Shown here piece after piece: positions 49,943 to 58,575 of a stretch of DNA of 64,000 nucleotides. How positions within the stretch are numbered: the stretch's first letter is position 1; every line of letters begins with the position of its first letter. A model generated the notes under the pieces. The model was not told the origin of the DNA. It saw nothing but the letters and a program-made list of their open reading frames with translations, and did no database searches. The stretch comes from Sphingomonas sp. ATCC 31555 (GTDB taxonomy: Bacteria > Pseudomonadota > Alphaproteobacteria > Sphingomonadales > Sphingomonadaceae), in assembly GCF_000282895.1 (NCBI RefSeq), contig NZ_ALBQ01000003.1:117623-181622 (forward strand). The letters run 5' to 3'. The translations under genes and the position numbers were made by a program.

Positions 49943-51249
49943 TGAAGAGCATGTTTCTCGCCGCCGCGGCCTGTATCGGACTTGCGGCGCCTGCGATCGC
50001 GCAGGATGTGGCGATCACCAACGCCAAACTGGTAATCGGCGACGGCTCCGCGCCGGTCGAGGGCGGTACCGTGGTGGTGCGCGGCGGCAAAGTCGTTGCC
50101 GCCGGCCGCGGCGTGGCAGTGCCCGCGGGCATGCAGGCGATGGATGCGGGCGGACGCTTTGTCACGCCCGGCATTTTCGCCGGCTTTACCCGCATGGGCA
50201 TTGTCGAGGTCGATGCCGTCGGCCCGACCAACGACGCGTCGGCAGGAAATTCGCCGTTCAACGCCGCGCTCGACGTGGCACCGGCGGTGAACCCGCGCGC
50301 GACGCCGATCGCGATCAACCGGGCAGAGGGCGTTACCCGTGCCGTCGTTGCGCCGGAAGCCAGCAAGGGATCGATCTTCGCCGGCCAGGGCGCGGTGATC
50401 GATCTGCGCAGCGATCTGCACACGGTTGCGCGGCCGCGGGCGTTTCAGTTCATGGAATTCGGCGAAAGCGGCGGCCAGCTGGCGGGTGGCAGCCGTCCGG
50501 CGGCGGTGGCGATGCTGCGCAACGTCTTCGCCCAGCTGCGCGATTTCGCCCGTAACCCGGCAAGCTTTGCGGACCGGGGCAAGGATGCCTTCCTCACCCG
50601 CGCCGACGCCGAGGCGCTTGCGCCGGTAGTGCAGGGCAAGGTGCCGCTCCTCGTCCATGTCGAGCGCGCATCTGACATCCTGGTGCTGCTGGACCTTAAG
50701 CGCGAGACGCCGGCGCTGAAGCTGGTGCTGATCGGCGCAACCGAAGGCTGGACGGTGGCGAAGGAAATCGCCGCCGCGGGCGTGCCGGTGATCGCGAATG
50801 CGCTGACCGATCTTCCCGTGAGTTTCGAACAGCTTGCCGCCACCCAGTCGAACGTCGGGCGGATGCAGGCGGCGGGCGTGCTGGTCGGCATCGGCACGAT
50901 CAACGACGACGAAGCGCGTCAGGCGCGGCTGGAGAAGCAATATGCCGGCAATCTGGTGGCGCTGACCCGCGTGCCGGGCGCGACCGGGCTCGACTGGAAC
51001 GCGGCCTTCGCCGCGATCAGCTCGAAGCCTGCTGAGGCGATGGGCATGGGCGAAAGCTATGGATCGCTGCGCCCCGGCCGGGCCGGCGACGTGGTGGTGT
51101 GGGACGGCGATCCGCTCGAGATCGGCAGCGCGCCCGTAAAGCTGTTCGTCGACGGCATCGAACAGTCGCTGGCCACACGCCAGACGCGCTTGCGCGATCG
51201 CTACTGGAAGCCCACCGAAAGCGCGCTGCCCAAGGCCTATGAGCGGTGA
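49942..51249 (+). CDS. Amidohydrolase-like exported protein lacking the HxH metal site
   Basis: 435 residues. Signal peptide MKSMFLAAAACIGLAAPAIA-QD, then the usual composite-domain opening VAITNAKLVIGDGSAPVEGGTVVVRGGKVVAAG and closing GRAGDVVVWDGDPLEIG. At the metal site where the first protein has DIHSHLGD, this one reads TPGIFAGFTRMG, without the two His; other ligands are also hard to find. It is likely a non-catalytic partner or a variant with another mechanism. Coupled to the upstream lipoprotein enzyme by a one-base overlap, so the two are made together. Confidence 0.88.
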   Translation: MKSMFLAAAACIGLAAPAIAQDVAITNAKLVIGDGSAPVEGGTVVVRGGKVVAAGRGVAVPAGMQAMDAGGRFVTPGIFAGFTRMGIVEVDAVGPTNDASAGNSPFNAALDVAPAVNPRATPIAINRAEGVTRAVVAPEASKGSIFAGQGAVIDLRSDLHTVARPRAFQFMEFGESGGQLAGGSRPAAVAMLRNVFAQLRDFARNPASFADRGKDAFLTRADAEALAPVVQGKVPLLVHVERASDILVLLDLKRETPALKLVLIGATEGWTVAKEIAAAGVPVIANALTDLPVSFEQLAATQSNVGRMQAAGVLVGIGTINDDEARQARLEKQYAGNLVALTRVPGATGLDWNAAFAAISSKPAEAMGMGESYGSLRPGRAGDVVVWDGDPLEIGSAPVKLFVDGIEQSLATRQTRLRDRYWKPTESALPKAYER

Positions 51250-51311
51250 AGGCACGGGATCGATCCGGAACCTTCACAATCGCAGATGCTTTGGCGGCAT
51301 GATGGACCAAA

Positions 51312-51337
51312 CCCGGCGCGGATCCCTCCGCGCCGGG
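51312..51337 (+). terminator. Strong hairpin after the amidohydrolase pair
   Basis: CCCGGCGCGGA-TCCC-TCCGCGCCGGG, an 11-bp perfect stem, without a T-tract. It lies between the second amidohydrolase and the small lipoprotein gene and may limit read-through or stabilise the upstream transcript. Confidence 0.45.
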
Positions 51338-51356
51338 ACATCTGGAGAATAGAGCC

Positions 51357-51725
51357 ATGACCAAGCCGATCCTTCTTCCAGCCCTGGCGCTGCTGGCGCT
51401 GGCCGGGTGCCAATCGGGCGGCGAGGCGACCGGCAATGCCGCCGCCGATACCGCAGCGGAAAGCAACGCCGTGGTCGACAATGGTGATGCCGGCAACAAC
51501 GTCGCCGCGCAGGTGATCGCGATGAATGATGCGCAGCGCAACGTTGTCTTCATCCGCGCGATCATGGATGCGGGGCTCACCTGCGAGCATGTCGACAAGT
51601 CGGAGCGGCTGCCCGATCAGGACGGCAATCCCCTGTGGCGCGCCAACTGCCAGGGCGGTGCGGCGCACATGATCACCATCACGCCGGACGGCACCGCCAA
51701 GATCGTCAGCCGTACCGACCGGTAA
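51357..51725 (+). CDS. Small hypothetical lipoprotein
   Basis: 122 residues. Signal MTKPILLPALALLALAGC with lipobox LAGC (Cys 18), then an Asn/Ala/Asp-rich linker (QSGGEATGNAAADTAAESNA) and a small domain of about 70 residues (MNDAQRNVVFIRAIMDAGLTCEHVDKSERLPDQDGNPLWRANCQGG) with two Cys that could form a disulfide. Similar short lipoproteins occur in sphingomonads (recalled); function unknown. CTGGAGAA precedes the ATG. The last 20 bases overlap the convergent PfpI-like gene. Confidence 0.8.
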   Translation: MTKPILLPALALLALAGCQSGGEATGNAAADTAAESNAVVDNGDAGNNVAAQVIAMNDAQRNVVFIRAIMDAGLTCEHVDKSERLPDQDGNPLWRANCQGGAAHMITITPDGTAKIVSRTDR

Positions 51726-52338
51726 CGGTGGCGTCGGCGAGAAGGAACGGAGCGACGACCCCAAGCGTGCGGGCGACCGTTTCCTCCTTCTCGCCCACCG
51801 GCGCGACATAATGGATCGCCTCGCGCGCGGCCGCTTCTCCAGCGGCGCGCGCGATCATCCAGGCGGCCAGATATTGCGAGGCGAGACAGCCGCCTGCGGT
51901 GGCGACATTGCCGTGCGCCACGAACGGCGCATCAAGAACGTCCACGCCCGCTTCGATCACCCAGGGCTTGCTGGTCAGGTCCGTGCAGGCGGGCAGGGTG
52001 GCGATGAGTCCCAGCCGCGCCAGCAGCAACGTACCCGAACATTGTGCGCCGATAAGCTGGCGTGCCGGATCGAGGCGGATCTCGCCCAGCAGGTCTGCAT
52101 CGGCGGCGATCTCGCGCGTCCTGATTCCGCTGCCGATCAGCACGGCATCGGCCTCTGCCGCGAAGGCGAGCGGCTTCTGACGGTGGATTGTAACGCCGTT
52201 GAGCGACGTCACTCGCTCGGTCGGCGAGGTGATATGGGCAGTCCAGCCGCGCGGCCGCAGGCGATTGAGGATCGCGGCGGCGATAAACGAATCCAGTTCG
52301 TTGAACCCGTCGAACGTCAGCACTGCAATTTGCATCAT
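51706..52338 (-). CDS. DJ-1/PfpI-like protein (AraC-regulator-type glutaminase fold)
   Basis: 210 residues. IAVLTFDGFNELDSFIAAAILNRLR and the elbow IGAQCSGTLLLARLGLI with Cys in the nucleophile position mark the DJ-1/PfpI fold of the sort attached to AraC-type regulators, here without a DNA-binding domain. TAGGCLASQYLAAWMIARAAG gives the conserved C-terminal helix. Probably an enzyme on a small metabolite (isonitrile hydratase and related functions are known in the family), but the activity is not inferable. ATGATG start. Its 3' end overlaps the small lipoprotein gene. Confidence 0.88.
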   Translation of the reverse strand: MMQIAVLTFDGFNELDSFIAAAILNRLRPRGWTAHITSPTERVTSLNGVTIHRQKPLAFAAEADAVLIGSGIRTREIAADADLLGEIRLDPARQLIGAQCSGTLLLARLGLIATLPACTDLTSKPWVIEAGVDVLDAPFVAHGNVATAGGCLASQYLAAWMIARAAGEAAAREAIHYVAPVGEKEETVARTLGVVAPFLLADATVTGRYG

Positions 52339-52373
52339 CGTCTCCCGCTCGCCCAGACTGTACGCGCTGATAC

Positions 52374-52403
52374 AAAAAAGGGGAGGCCCTGGCGGACCTC
52401 CCC
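52374..52403 (-). terminator. Intrinsic terminator of phoX
   Basis: On the minus strand GGGGAGG-(10)-CCTCCCC is followed by CTTTTTT (complement of 52374-52379). 26 bases after the phoX stop. Confidence 0.88.
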
Positions 52404-52429
52404 CTTACGATTGGTCGTGGCGTACCGGA

Positions 52430-54892
52430 TCAGAGGCCGACGACGCCGCCGTCATTCTTGGTGATCACCACCACGGCCGAGCGCGGGCGGATCGTCTTCG
52501 CGACGGTGCCGCCGGCTTGGGTGTCGGGCCAGTTGCTGGTCGGCGCCGCGGGTGTGCCGCCTTCGCCGGGGTGCTGGATGCCGACGAACAGCGTGCGCCC
52601 ATCCGGCGTCGAATCCACGCCGGTGATCTCGCATTCGATCGGGCCGACCAGGAAGCGGCGGAGATTGGCGCCCGGCGCCGCGCCGATGCGGGTCGCTTGG
52701 GTGGCGGTGACGCCGCCCGAGCCGGTGTTGGTGATGGTGCGTGCGCCGCCATCGCCTACCGTGCCCGGCTGGGCCGCCAGCATCATGCAGTTGGTGACGT
52801 CAGTATAGGCGCCGTCGTCGGTCTGCAGCCACAGCATCGGCTTCACCTGGCCGCCGGCATGGCTCGCACGGGCGAACATCAGGCCGTCGGGGCTGGAGAA
52901 GTCGTTGCTGTCGTCGAGCGACGAAAGGTTGATGTTGGTCTTGTCCAGGTCGGCGCCGGCGCCAAAGCCATAGATGTCCCAGGTAAAGCTGGTCGCCTCG
53001 GTCGTGGCTTCCTTGATGCGGATGATGTGCCCGTTCGGGTTGCCATACTGCGCCGAACCCGCCTTGGGGTCGTTATAATGGCGGGGATTGGCGGCGTCGG
53101 TGCCGTTCAGCGGACGACCAGCGGCGTTGTTGTTGGTGAGGGTGAGGTAGATCTCGCCCGTCACCGGGTTCGCCGCCGTCCATTCTGGGCGATCCATCGG
53201 CGTCGCGCCCAGCTTGTCGGCGGCGAGACGGGTGTTCACCAGCACGTCTGCCTGATCCGCGAACGGATAGGCGGCGTTGCTCGCGTCCAGGCCATTCTGG
53301 CCGTAGACCAGCGGCAGCCAGGTGCCGGTACCGTCGGCGTTGAACTTGGCGACATACAGCGTGCCAGCATCGAGATATTTGTCGCCGATCGCCAGGCGGT
53401 CGGTCGCATTCGCATCGGCTGCTGCCCAGGCAGTCGCCGAGACGAACTTGTAGAAGTATTCGCGGCGCGAATCGTCGCCCATGTACCAGGCCGGCTTCCG
53501 ACCAGCGACGAATGCGCCCGGCCAGCAGCCCTCATGCCCCATGCGGCCCAGCGCGGTGCGCTTGCGCGGCGTGGAGGTCGGTGCATAGGGATCGACTTCG
53601 ACAACCCAGCCGAACTGGTTCGGCTCGTTGCGGAAATCGCCGGTGGCGGCACCCGTTCCGGCGCGCGCATCCCAGCGGCGGAACAGCGTGTTGGTGCTGT
53701 CCGCGGCCACCACGGTCGACCAGCCATAGCTGCCCGTGCTGCTCGTCACGCCATAGCGGCTGAGCGCAGTGAGCTCCTTCGCGGTGCGGTTCGCAGTGTC
53801 GCCGCTGCGGCGGAAATAGCCGGCCCAATTCTCTTCGCAGGTCAGCGAGGTGCCCCAGGGCGTGTAGCCGTTGGCGCAATTGTTGATCGTGCCGCGGCCG
53901 GCCACGCCGGTGGGCGAAAAGACGGTCTTGAGCAGATCGGAGCCACGTGCCGGGCCGTTGAACACCATCGGCGTCGCCGGCGTGATCCGCCGGTTGAAGG
54001 TCGAATCCTGCTTTACGCTCCACACGCGGTTCGCGCCTTCGACGACTTCGGTCACCGACACGCCGTGGCAGTCGATTTCCTTCTGCGCTTCGGATTCAGG
54101 CCGCGCGCCATTGACGGTGGTGGCGCCCGCGACGTGCAGATACTGATCGTTGATGTTCTCGTGGTTCTGCACGAGCAGGCCGCGCGTCGAGCTGGTCTCG
54201 TCGCGCGTGCCGGTAGCGCTGAGGCCGAACCAATAGAGCGCGTCGCCATGGTCTCCGATGCGCTGGGCGAAGTTGGTATCGGTGCCGTCATTCTTGTAGG
54301 CGGGCACGCCGGCCGCGATCGGATCGCCGGTGCGGTTGATCACGCTGACGGTGTAGCCGGTCGGCACGGTTACAACGTCCAGCTTGTTCTTGGCGACCGC
54401 GGTGAAGCCCAGTGCCGGCGGATTCACCGTCACGGTGGTCTCGGCCCAGCGGGTCTGCCCCGTCGAATCGATAGCGGCGAAGCGGAAGCGGAAATCGGTT
54501 GCCGCGGCGACAACCGGTGCCATGAAAGAGACGGTGTTGCTGTTCGGATTGGCCAGGGTGATCAGCGGGCCGCTCGCCTGCGTCCAGGCGATCGTCGCGA
54601 TCTGCTTGTCGTCGGTTGCGGTGCCGTTCAGCGTCACCATGCGGCCGGAGGACGTGGTCACGGCTCCGCCGGCCGTTACCGTCGGCGCCGCATCGCTGCT
54701 CATGTCGTTGTTGTCGCACGCGGCGAGCACCGAACCGCCCATCGTGGCGGCGACGATCGCGCTCGATCCGCGCAGCAAGGTGCGACGCGAATAACGCTGG
54801 TCTGCCAGGTCGTTGAGCGAGGTCGCGGTGCTGTGATTGGTATCTACATCGCCGTCGGTATAGCCGAACGACGTTTCGGTTAGGTCGGTCAT
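52430..54892 (-). CDS. PhoX family alkaline phosphatase, TAT-exported, with N-terminal Ig/PKD-like domain
   Basis: 820 residues. ATG 54892 with AGAGGGGGA upstream. About residues 32-60, YSRRTLLRGSSAIVAATMGGSVLAAC, form a twin-arginine signal, perhaps with lipidation at LAAC. Residues about 68-160 (TVTAGGAVTTSSGRMVTLNG ... FRFRFAAIDSTGQTRWAETTVTV) look like a PKD/cadherin-like domain, an addition to PhoX. The PhoX core has HENINDQYL, TCEENWAGYF, GRMGHEGCWPGAF, AWYMGDDSRREYFYKFVS and SPDGLMFARAS. PhoX enzymes are Ca/Fe-dependent periplasmic phosphatases that release phosphate from esters. Upstream only a loose Pho-box-like GTGTCAC half-site near 55010 (minus strand) can be seen. Confidence 0.9.
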   Translation of the reverse strand: MTDLTETSFGYTDGDVDTNHSTATSLNDLADQRYSRRTLLRGSSAIVAATMGGSVLAACDNNDMSSDAAPTVTAGGAVTTSSGRMVTLNGTATDDKQIATIAWTQASGPLITLANPNSNTVSFMAPVVAAATDFRFRFAAIDSTGQTRWAETTVTVNPPALGFTAVAKNKLDVVTVPTGYTVSVINRTGDPIAAGVPAYKNDGTDTNFAQRIGDHGDALYWFGLSATGTRDETSSTRGLLVQNHENINDQYLHVAGATTVNGARPESEAQKEIDCHGVSVTEVVEGANRVWSVKQDSTFNRRITPATPMVFNGPARGSDLLKTVFSPTGVAGRGTINNCANGYTPWGTSLTCEENWAGYFRRSGDTANRTAKELTALSRYGVTSSTGSYGWSTVVAADSTNTLFRRWDARAGTGAATGDFRNEPNQFGWVVEVDPYAPTSTPRKRTALGRMGHEGCWPGAFVAGRKPAWYMGDDSRREYFYKFVSATAWAAADANATDRLAIGDKYLDAGTLYVAKFNADGTGTWLPLVYGQNGLDASNAAYPFADQADVLVNTRLAADKLGATPMDRPEWTAANPVTGEIYLTLTNNNAAGRPLNGTDAANPRHYNDPKAGSAQYGNPNGHIIRIKEATTEATSFTWDIYGFGAGADLDKTNINLSSLDDSNDFSSPDGLMFARASHAGGQVKPMLWLQTDDGAYTDVTNCMMLAAQPGTVGDGGARTITNTGSGGVTATQATRIGAAPGANLRRFLVGPIECEITGVDSTPDGRTLFVGIQHPGEGGTPAAPTSNWPDTQAGGTVAKTIRPRSAVVVITKNDGGVVGL

Positions 54893-55051
54893 CGAATCCC
54901 CCTCTAGTATCCGGGACATGGGCACGGAACGCCTCTCGCCCATGGGGAAGGGACATGAAGGCATGATGGAGCGGGGGTTGCGGATCGATGTCGAATCGCG
55001 GTCAGTCATGTGACACTTGCGAAGCCGCCGCAGCAGGTTAAGCGCGGACAG

Positions 55052-55609
55052 ATGACGCCGGATGCTTCCGATCCCGATCCTCTGCCCCCCCGTCTCAGCC
55101 TAGTAGGCCATGCGGCGGCCAGGCTGCGGGCACGGATGGGATCGCGATCGGAGCTTGAGGCGGGCCCCCTTCCGGCCACCCGGCCTCGCCGGATCGCGTT
55201 GATCCTGCCCCTCGTCCTTGCTGCTGGCCCGCTCGCGACGATCGCGGGCGCGGCGCTGTTGACACGCGCTGCCCGGCAGGAAGAGGCACGGATCGCCACG
55301 GCCTTGGCGCCGCGCATGGACGCCGAGCAGGAACGCAGCCGGGCGCGGCAATGGTTGCGCCAGGCGATCGAGCAGCCGGGGCCGGCCGCCATGATCGATC
55401 GGCTGGCGGCGGCTCTGCCGGCCGATGCTACGCTGCTCCGAGTCGAACGGCGGGCCGACGCGCAGCTCGAAATCGAAGTCGCGACCAGCGATCCCGATGC
55501 GCTCCGGGCCGCGCTCCGGCGGACGGCGGCCCTTTCCGGCCTGCGCGACGTGCGCCAGCGGGAAGCCGAGGGGCGGACGATCGTGCTGCTGCGGCGGGCG
55601 GGCGCATGA
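55052..55609 (+). CDS. PilN/GspL-C-terminal-like single-pass protein (T2SS-associated)
   Basis: 185 residues; a GTG at 55010 would add 14. A cytoplasmic N-terminus of about 45 residues rich in Pro and Arg, one membrane helix (IALILPLVLAAGPLATIAGAAL), a charged helix (RQEEARIATALAPRMDAEQERSRARQWL) and a small alpha/beta domain (MIDRLAAALPADATLLRVERRADAQLEIEVA). This topology resembles PilN and the periplasmic part of GspL. Coupled by ATGA to the next gene; forms a three-gene unit with the GspM-like and GspC-like genes. No family name is certain. Confidence 0.6.
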   Translation: MTPDASDPDPLPPRLSLVGHAAARLRARMGSRSELEAGPLPATRPRRIALILPLVLAAGPLATIAGAALLTRAARQEEARIATALAPRMDAEQERSRARQWLRQAIEQPGPAAMIDRLAAALPADATLLRVERRADAQLEIEVATSDPDALRAALRRTAALSGLRDVRQREAEGRTIVLLRRAGA

Positions 55610-56061
55610 CGCGGCGGCCGATCCTGTGGGGGACGTTGGCGGGGCTGCTGCTGGTCGCTCTGCTAGCGCCCTTGACGGGGATGGCGATCGGCGCCCTTTC
55701 CAAGGCGCGGTTGGAGAAGGCGATCGTTGCCGGGAAGGCGGCGGCGCCCATCGAGGCGGCTGCCGTGATGTCGCCGGCGCTCGCCTTCCCCGCCGCCCAG
55801 GCGGAGGCAATGATCGCCGCGCGGATCGAACGGCTGGCGCGGAGCGGGGGCGTGCTGGTGGAAGCGATGGCGCCGGCAAACGCGCGCCCGCCGCTGGTCA
55901 TCATCACGCTGCGCCTGTCCGGACCGGAAAAGGCCGTCGTCGCGCTGGCGGACGCGATCGAACGTGAGCGCCCGGTTCTCCGCTTCCGCAGCTGGCGGAT
56001 GGTGCCGGCGGAAGGTGGCGGCGTGCGGTTAAGCGCCGAACTGATCGGGGCGGTGCGATGA
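55606..56061 (+). CDS. GspM-like (GspMb/PilO-type) membrane protein
   Basis: 151 residues: an N-terminal membrane helix (PILWGTLAGLLLVALLAPLTGMAI), an amphipathic segment and a small ferredoxin-like domain (ALAFPAAQAEAMIAARIERLARSGGVLVEAM, PPLVIITLRLSGPEKAVVALADAI). It matches the plan of GspM/PilO proteins, in particular the shorter 'M subtype b'. It overlaps both neighbours by four bases (ATGA), so the trio is translationally coupled and its products probably interact. Confidence 0.65.
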   Translation: MTRRPILWGTLAGLLLVALLAPLTGMAIGALSKARLEKAIVAGKAAAPIEAAAVMSPALAFPAAQAEAMIAARIERLARSGGVLVEAMAPANARPPLVIITLRLSGPEKAVVALADAIERERPVLRFRSWRMVPAEGGGVRLSAELIGAVR

Positions 56062-56489
56062 TGCCGCGCGTGCACTGGATCGCGCTGGGCGGCGCGGCTC
56101 TGGTGGCGATAGCAATGCCGCTGCTGTTGCTTCGCCCTGCCGCCGCACCGTCCCTGCAGTCTGCCCGCGCGCTGCCGCCGCTTGTGACGCCGATCGAAGT
56201 CCCGCTCACCCATGCATTCGATCGGCCGCTGTTCGCGGATGCGGCCCCGGAGGACAATGCGCTGCCGCCCGACGCTCCGCTACTGACGGGCATCGTCGGC
56301 CGGCTCGGCAGCGATGCGGTGGCGCTGGTCCGCACCGCGCAGGGCACCAGCCGTTCGCTCGCGATCGGGGACAGCGTCGATGGTTGGCGGCTCGAGTCGC
56401 TTTCGATCGACGCCGCGCTGTTCAGCCGCGGTGGCCAGCGGGCGCGGGTTCCGCTACCCGCCGCCGACCCAGAACCGACGGCTCAGTAG
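56058..56489 (+). CDS. GspC homology-region-like inner-membrane protein
   Basis: 143 residues: membrane helix (IALGGAALVAIAMPLLLL), a linker containing LTHAFDRPLFADAAPEDN and a beta-rich domain LLTGIVGRLGSDAVALVRTAQGTSRSLAIGDSVDGWRLESLSIDAALFSRGGQRARVPL. The latter aligns by eye with the HR domain of the GspC in this window (LKGIVAA... SFHVGEAVNGATIAAIQRDRVLFDNGGQREFL). There is no PDZ domain. HR domains dock the secretin N0 domain; its stop overlaps that of the convergent gspD by seven bases. Confidence 0.65.
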   Translation: MMPRVHWIALGGAALVAIAMPLLLLRPAAAPSLQSARALPPLVTPIEVPLTHAFDRPLFADAAPEDNALPPDAPLLTGIVGRLGSDAVALVRTAQGTSRSLAIGDSVDGWRLESLSIDAALFSRGGQRARVPLPAADPEPTAQ

Positions 56490-58564
56490 ATCCCGTCGAT
56501 CTCCACCTTCAGCCGCGCCGGCGGCGGCGCGAGCAGCAGGCTGTTGCGCCGGCCGTTCTCCGCCTCGTCGGCCCGCAGCCGGGCATAACGATCCTTGGCG
56601 GCCGCGCTGGCATCGGCGCCGTCGCGCAGGATGGTGGGCTTGAGGAAGATGAACAGGGTGCGCTTCTGGCGCTGTTCGCGGCGGCTTTTGAATAACTCGC
56701 CGATCAGCGGGATGTTGCCCAGGATCGGCACCTGCTGGCGGGTGTCCTGATAATCGTCCGCCGTCAGGCCGCCGAGCACGATCGTCGAGCCATTATCCGC
56801 CAAGACGGTGGTGTTGATCGCGCGCTTGTTGGTGATGATGTCAGAGGCCTGCGACACGGTGGTGCTGGCGATAGCGGATGCTTCCTGGTTTACCTGCAGG
56901 CGGATCGTGTCGCCCGCATTGATCCGCGGCAGCACGCGAAGCGTAATGCCCACATCCTTGCGCTCGATCGTGTTGTAAGGCGTCGCCGAACTGGTGTTGG
57001 TGAGGATCGATCCGGTGACGAACGGCACGTTTTGGCCGGCGATGAACTCGCCTGCGACATTGTCCAGCACCGTGATCTGCGGCGTGGACAGCAGGTTGGC
57101 GCGCGTCGAAGTGCCCAGCGCCTGGAGCAGCACCGAGAAATCGTCGCCGATCTTGAAGTTGCCGGTGAAGCCGGTGGCGCCGGTGCCCAGAAGCGTGCCC
57201 GCCGGCACGCCCAGCGCAGTAAGGATCGTGCCGAGCGAGGTGCCGCCGGCAGTGAATGAAGTGCCGGCGCCGAGCCGGTCCAGCACCGCGCCGCTGGTGC
57301 CGATCTGCACCGCCAGCGCCTCGGCATCGTCGCCGGTGATCTCGGCGATTGCGGCTTCGATCAGCACCTGCGGCCGGCGTACGTCGAGATCGCGGATCAG
57401 CGGTTCGATCGAGGCGATCGCGCTGGGCGCGCCGCGGACGACGATGGCGTTCAGCTCCGGCGCGGGTTGCACCGTCAGCTCCGGCGTCGAGAATCCCTTG
57501 GGAGTCTGCGGCGTTGTCGACTGCATCGTGGGCGTGGTCGTGCCGGTTGCTGCCTGCACCCCGGCGCCGCTGGTCGTGTTGCTGGTGCCGGTGGTGCCGG
57601 CTGCGCCCGCCGCGGCAGCGGAAAGGCTGCTTTGTGCCGCCAGCCGGGCGAAAGGATTGGCGTTCGCGCCCGAAAGGCTGCTCGCGACCGGATTGTCGAC
57701 GCTCTCGCCCAGACCGAGTACGCCGCGCAGTACTTCCGTCACCGTCTCGGCATCGGCATAGTTCAGGCGGAGCATTCGCGTGATCGGCGTTGATCCGCCC
57801 GGCAGATCGAGCGAGGCGACGATGCGGCGGCCTTCGGCGACCGATGCGGGCGTGCCGCGCAGGATCACGGTGTTGCTGCGCTCGTCAGCGGCGACGCGGG
57901 TTCCGCTGGCCTGATCGCCGCCCAGTACGTTCTGCACCGCCTGGGCCACGGCCGGCGCGCTGCCATTCTTGAGTGCAATTGCGGCGAAGGTGGCGCCGCC
58001 GCCGCCGTCGAGCTGGCGGATGATCGATTCAATGCGGCGGACATTGTCGGCATAATCGGTGATGACGACAGCGTTGGGCGCGGTTAGCGGCTCGACGCTG
58101 CCGAAGCTCGCCACCAGCGGCCGGGCGATGCGGGCGGCATCGGCAGAGGGGACGTTGGACAGGCGCACCATCCGCGTCACCAGCTCCTGGCCGGCAATGC
58201 CGCGCGCGGGCACACCCCCGTCGCGCACGGCATTGGCTGCCGGCACGATCCGCCAGGCACGGCCGGAGCGCACCGCCGCATAGCCATTAGCGCGCAGCAC
58301 CGACTGAAAAAGATCCCACACGCCGCCCGGGGTAAGCGGGCTGGACGAGGTAACGGTCACTACGCCCTTCACGGCGGGATCGAGGATCAGAGTGCGGCCG
58401 GTGATTCGAGAGATCTGGTCGGCGACGTCGGCGATCTCCACCCCGCGCATATTGATTACCACATCGGCGGCATCCTGCGGCGCGGCCGTCTGCGCCGTTA
58501 CGACCAGCGGATCGAGCAGCATCGGCGACAGGGCGAGGCAGGCAAGGGCGGAGCGAATCTTCAC
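56483..58564 (-). CDS. gspD: Type II secretion system secretin GspD
   Basis: 693 residues. Outer-membrane secretin pore. Signal peptide MKIRSALACLALSPMLLDPLVVTAQ; N0 (ADVVINMRGVEIADVADQISRITGRTLILDP), then N1-N3 modules (LVTRMVRLSNVPSADAARIARPL, ITRMLRLNYADAETVTEVLRGVLG), with a Thr/Ser/Gly-rich insertion in N3 (about 320-365), and the secretin domain (VLIEAAIAEITGDD ... STPQITVLDNVAGEFIAGQNVPF ... GSTIVLGGLTADD, IPLIGELFKSRREQRQKRTLFIFLKPTIL). GTG 58564 follows AAGAGAGAGCCC; a TTG at 58579 would overlap the gspC stop. Last gene of gspGHICD. Confidence 0.96.
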   Translation of the reverse strand: MKIRSALACLALSPMLLDPLVVTAQTAAPQDAADVVINMRGVEIADVADQISRITGRTLILDPAVKGVVTVTSSSPLTPGGVWDLFQSVLRANGYAAVRSGRAWRIVPAANAVRDGGVPARGIAGQELVTRMVRLSNVPSADAARIARPLVASFGSVEPLTAPNAVVITDYADNVRRIESIIRQLDGGGGATFAAIALKNGSAPAVAQAVQNVLGGDQASGTRVAADERSNTVILRGTPASVAEGRRIVASLDLPGGSTPITRMLRLNYADAETVTEVLRGVLGLGESVDNPVASSLSGANANPFARLAAQSSLSAAAAGAAGTTGTSNTTSGAGVQAATGTTTPTMQSTTPQTPKGFSTPELTVQPAPELNAIVVRGAPSAIASIEPLIRDLDVRRPQVLIEAAIAEITGDDAEALAVQIGTSGAVLDRLGAGTSFTAGGTSLGTILTALGVPAGTLLGTGATGFTGNFKIGDDFSVLLQALGTSTRANLLSTPQITVLDNVAGEFIAGQNVPFVTGSILTNTSSATPYNTIERKDVGITLRVLPRINAGDTIRLQVNQEASAIASTTVSQASDIITNKRAINTTVLADNGSTIVLGGLTADDYQDTRQQVPILGNIPLIGELFKSRREQRQKRTLFIFLKPTILRDGADASAAAKDRYARLRADEAENGRRNSLLLAPPPARLKVEIDGIY

Positions 58565-58575
58565 GGGCTCTCTCT

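Noticed and set aside
52199..54883. Long plus-strand open frame (894 codons) antisense to phoX
   Set aside because: It overlaps the full PhoX core; composition is Arg/Gly/Ala/Val repeats without domains or a ribosome site.
54995..55030. Pho box upstream of phoX
   Set aside because: On the minus strand GTGTCAC-N4-CTGACCG gives one good and one poor half-site; too weak to list as a feature.
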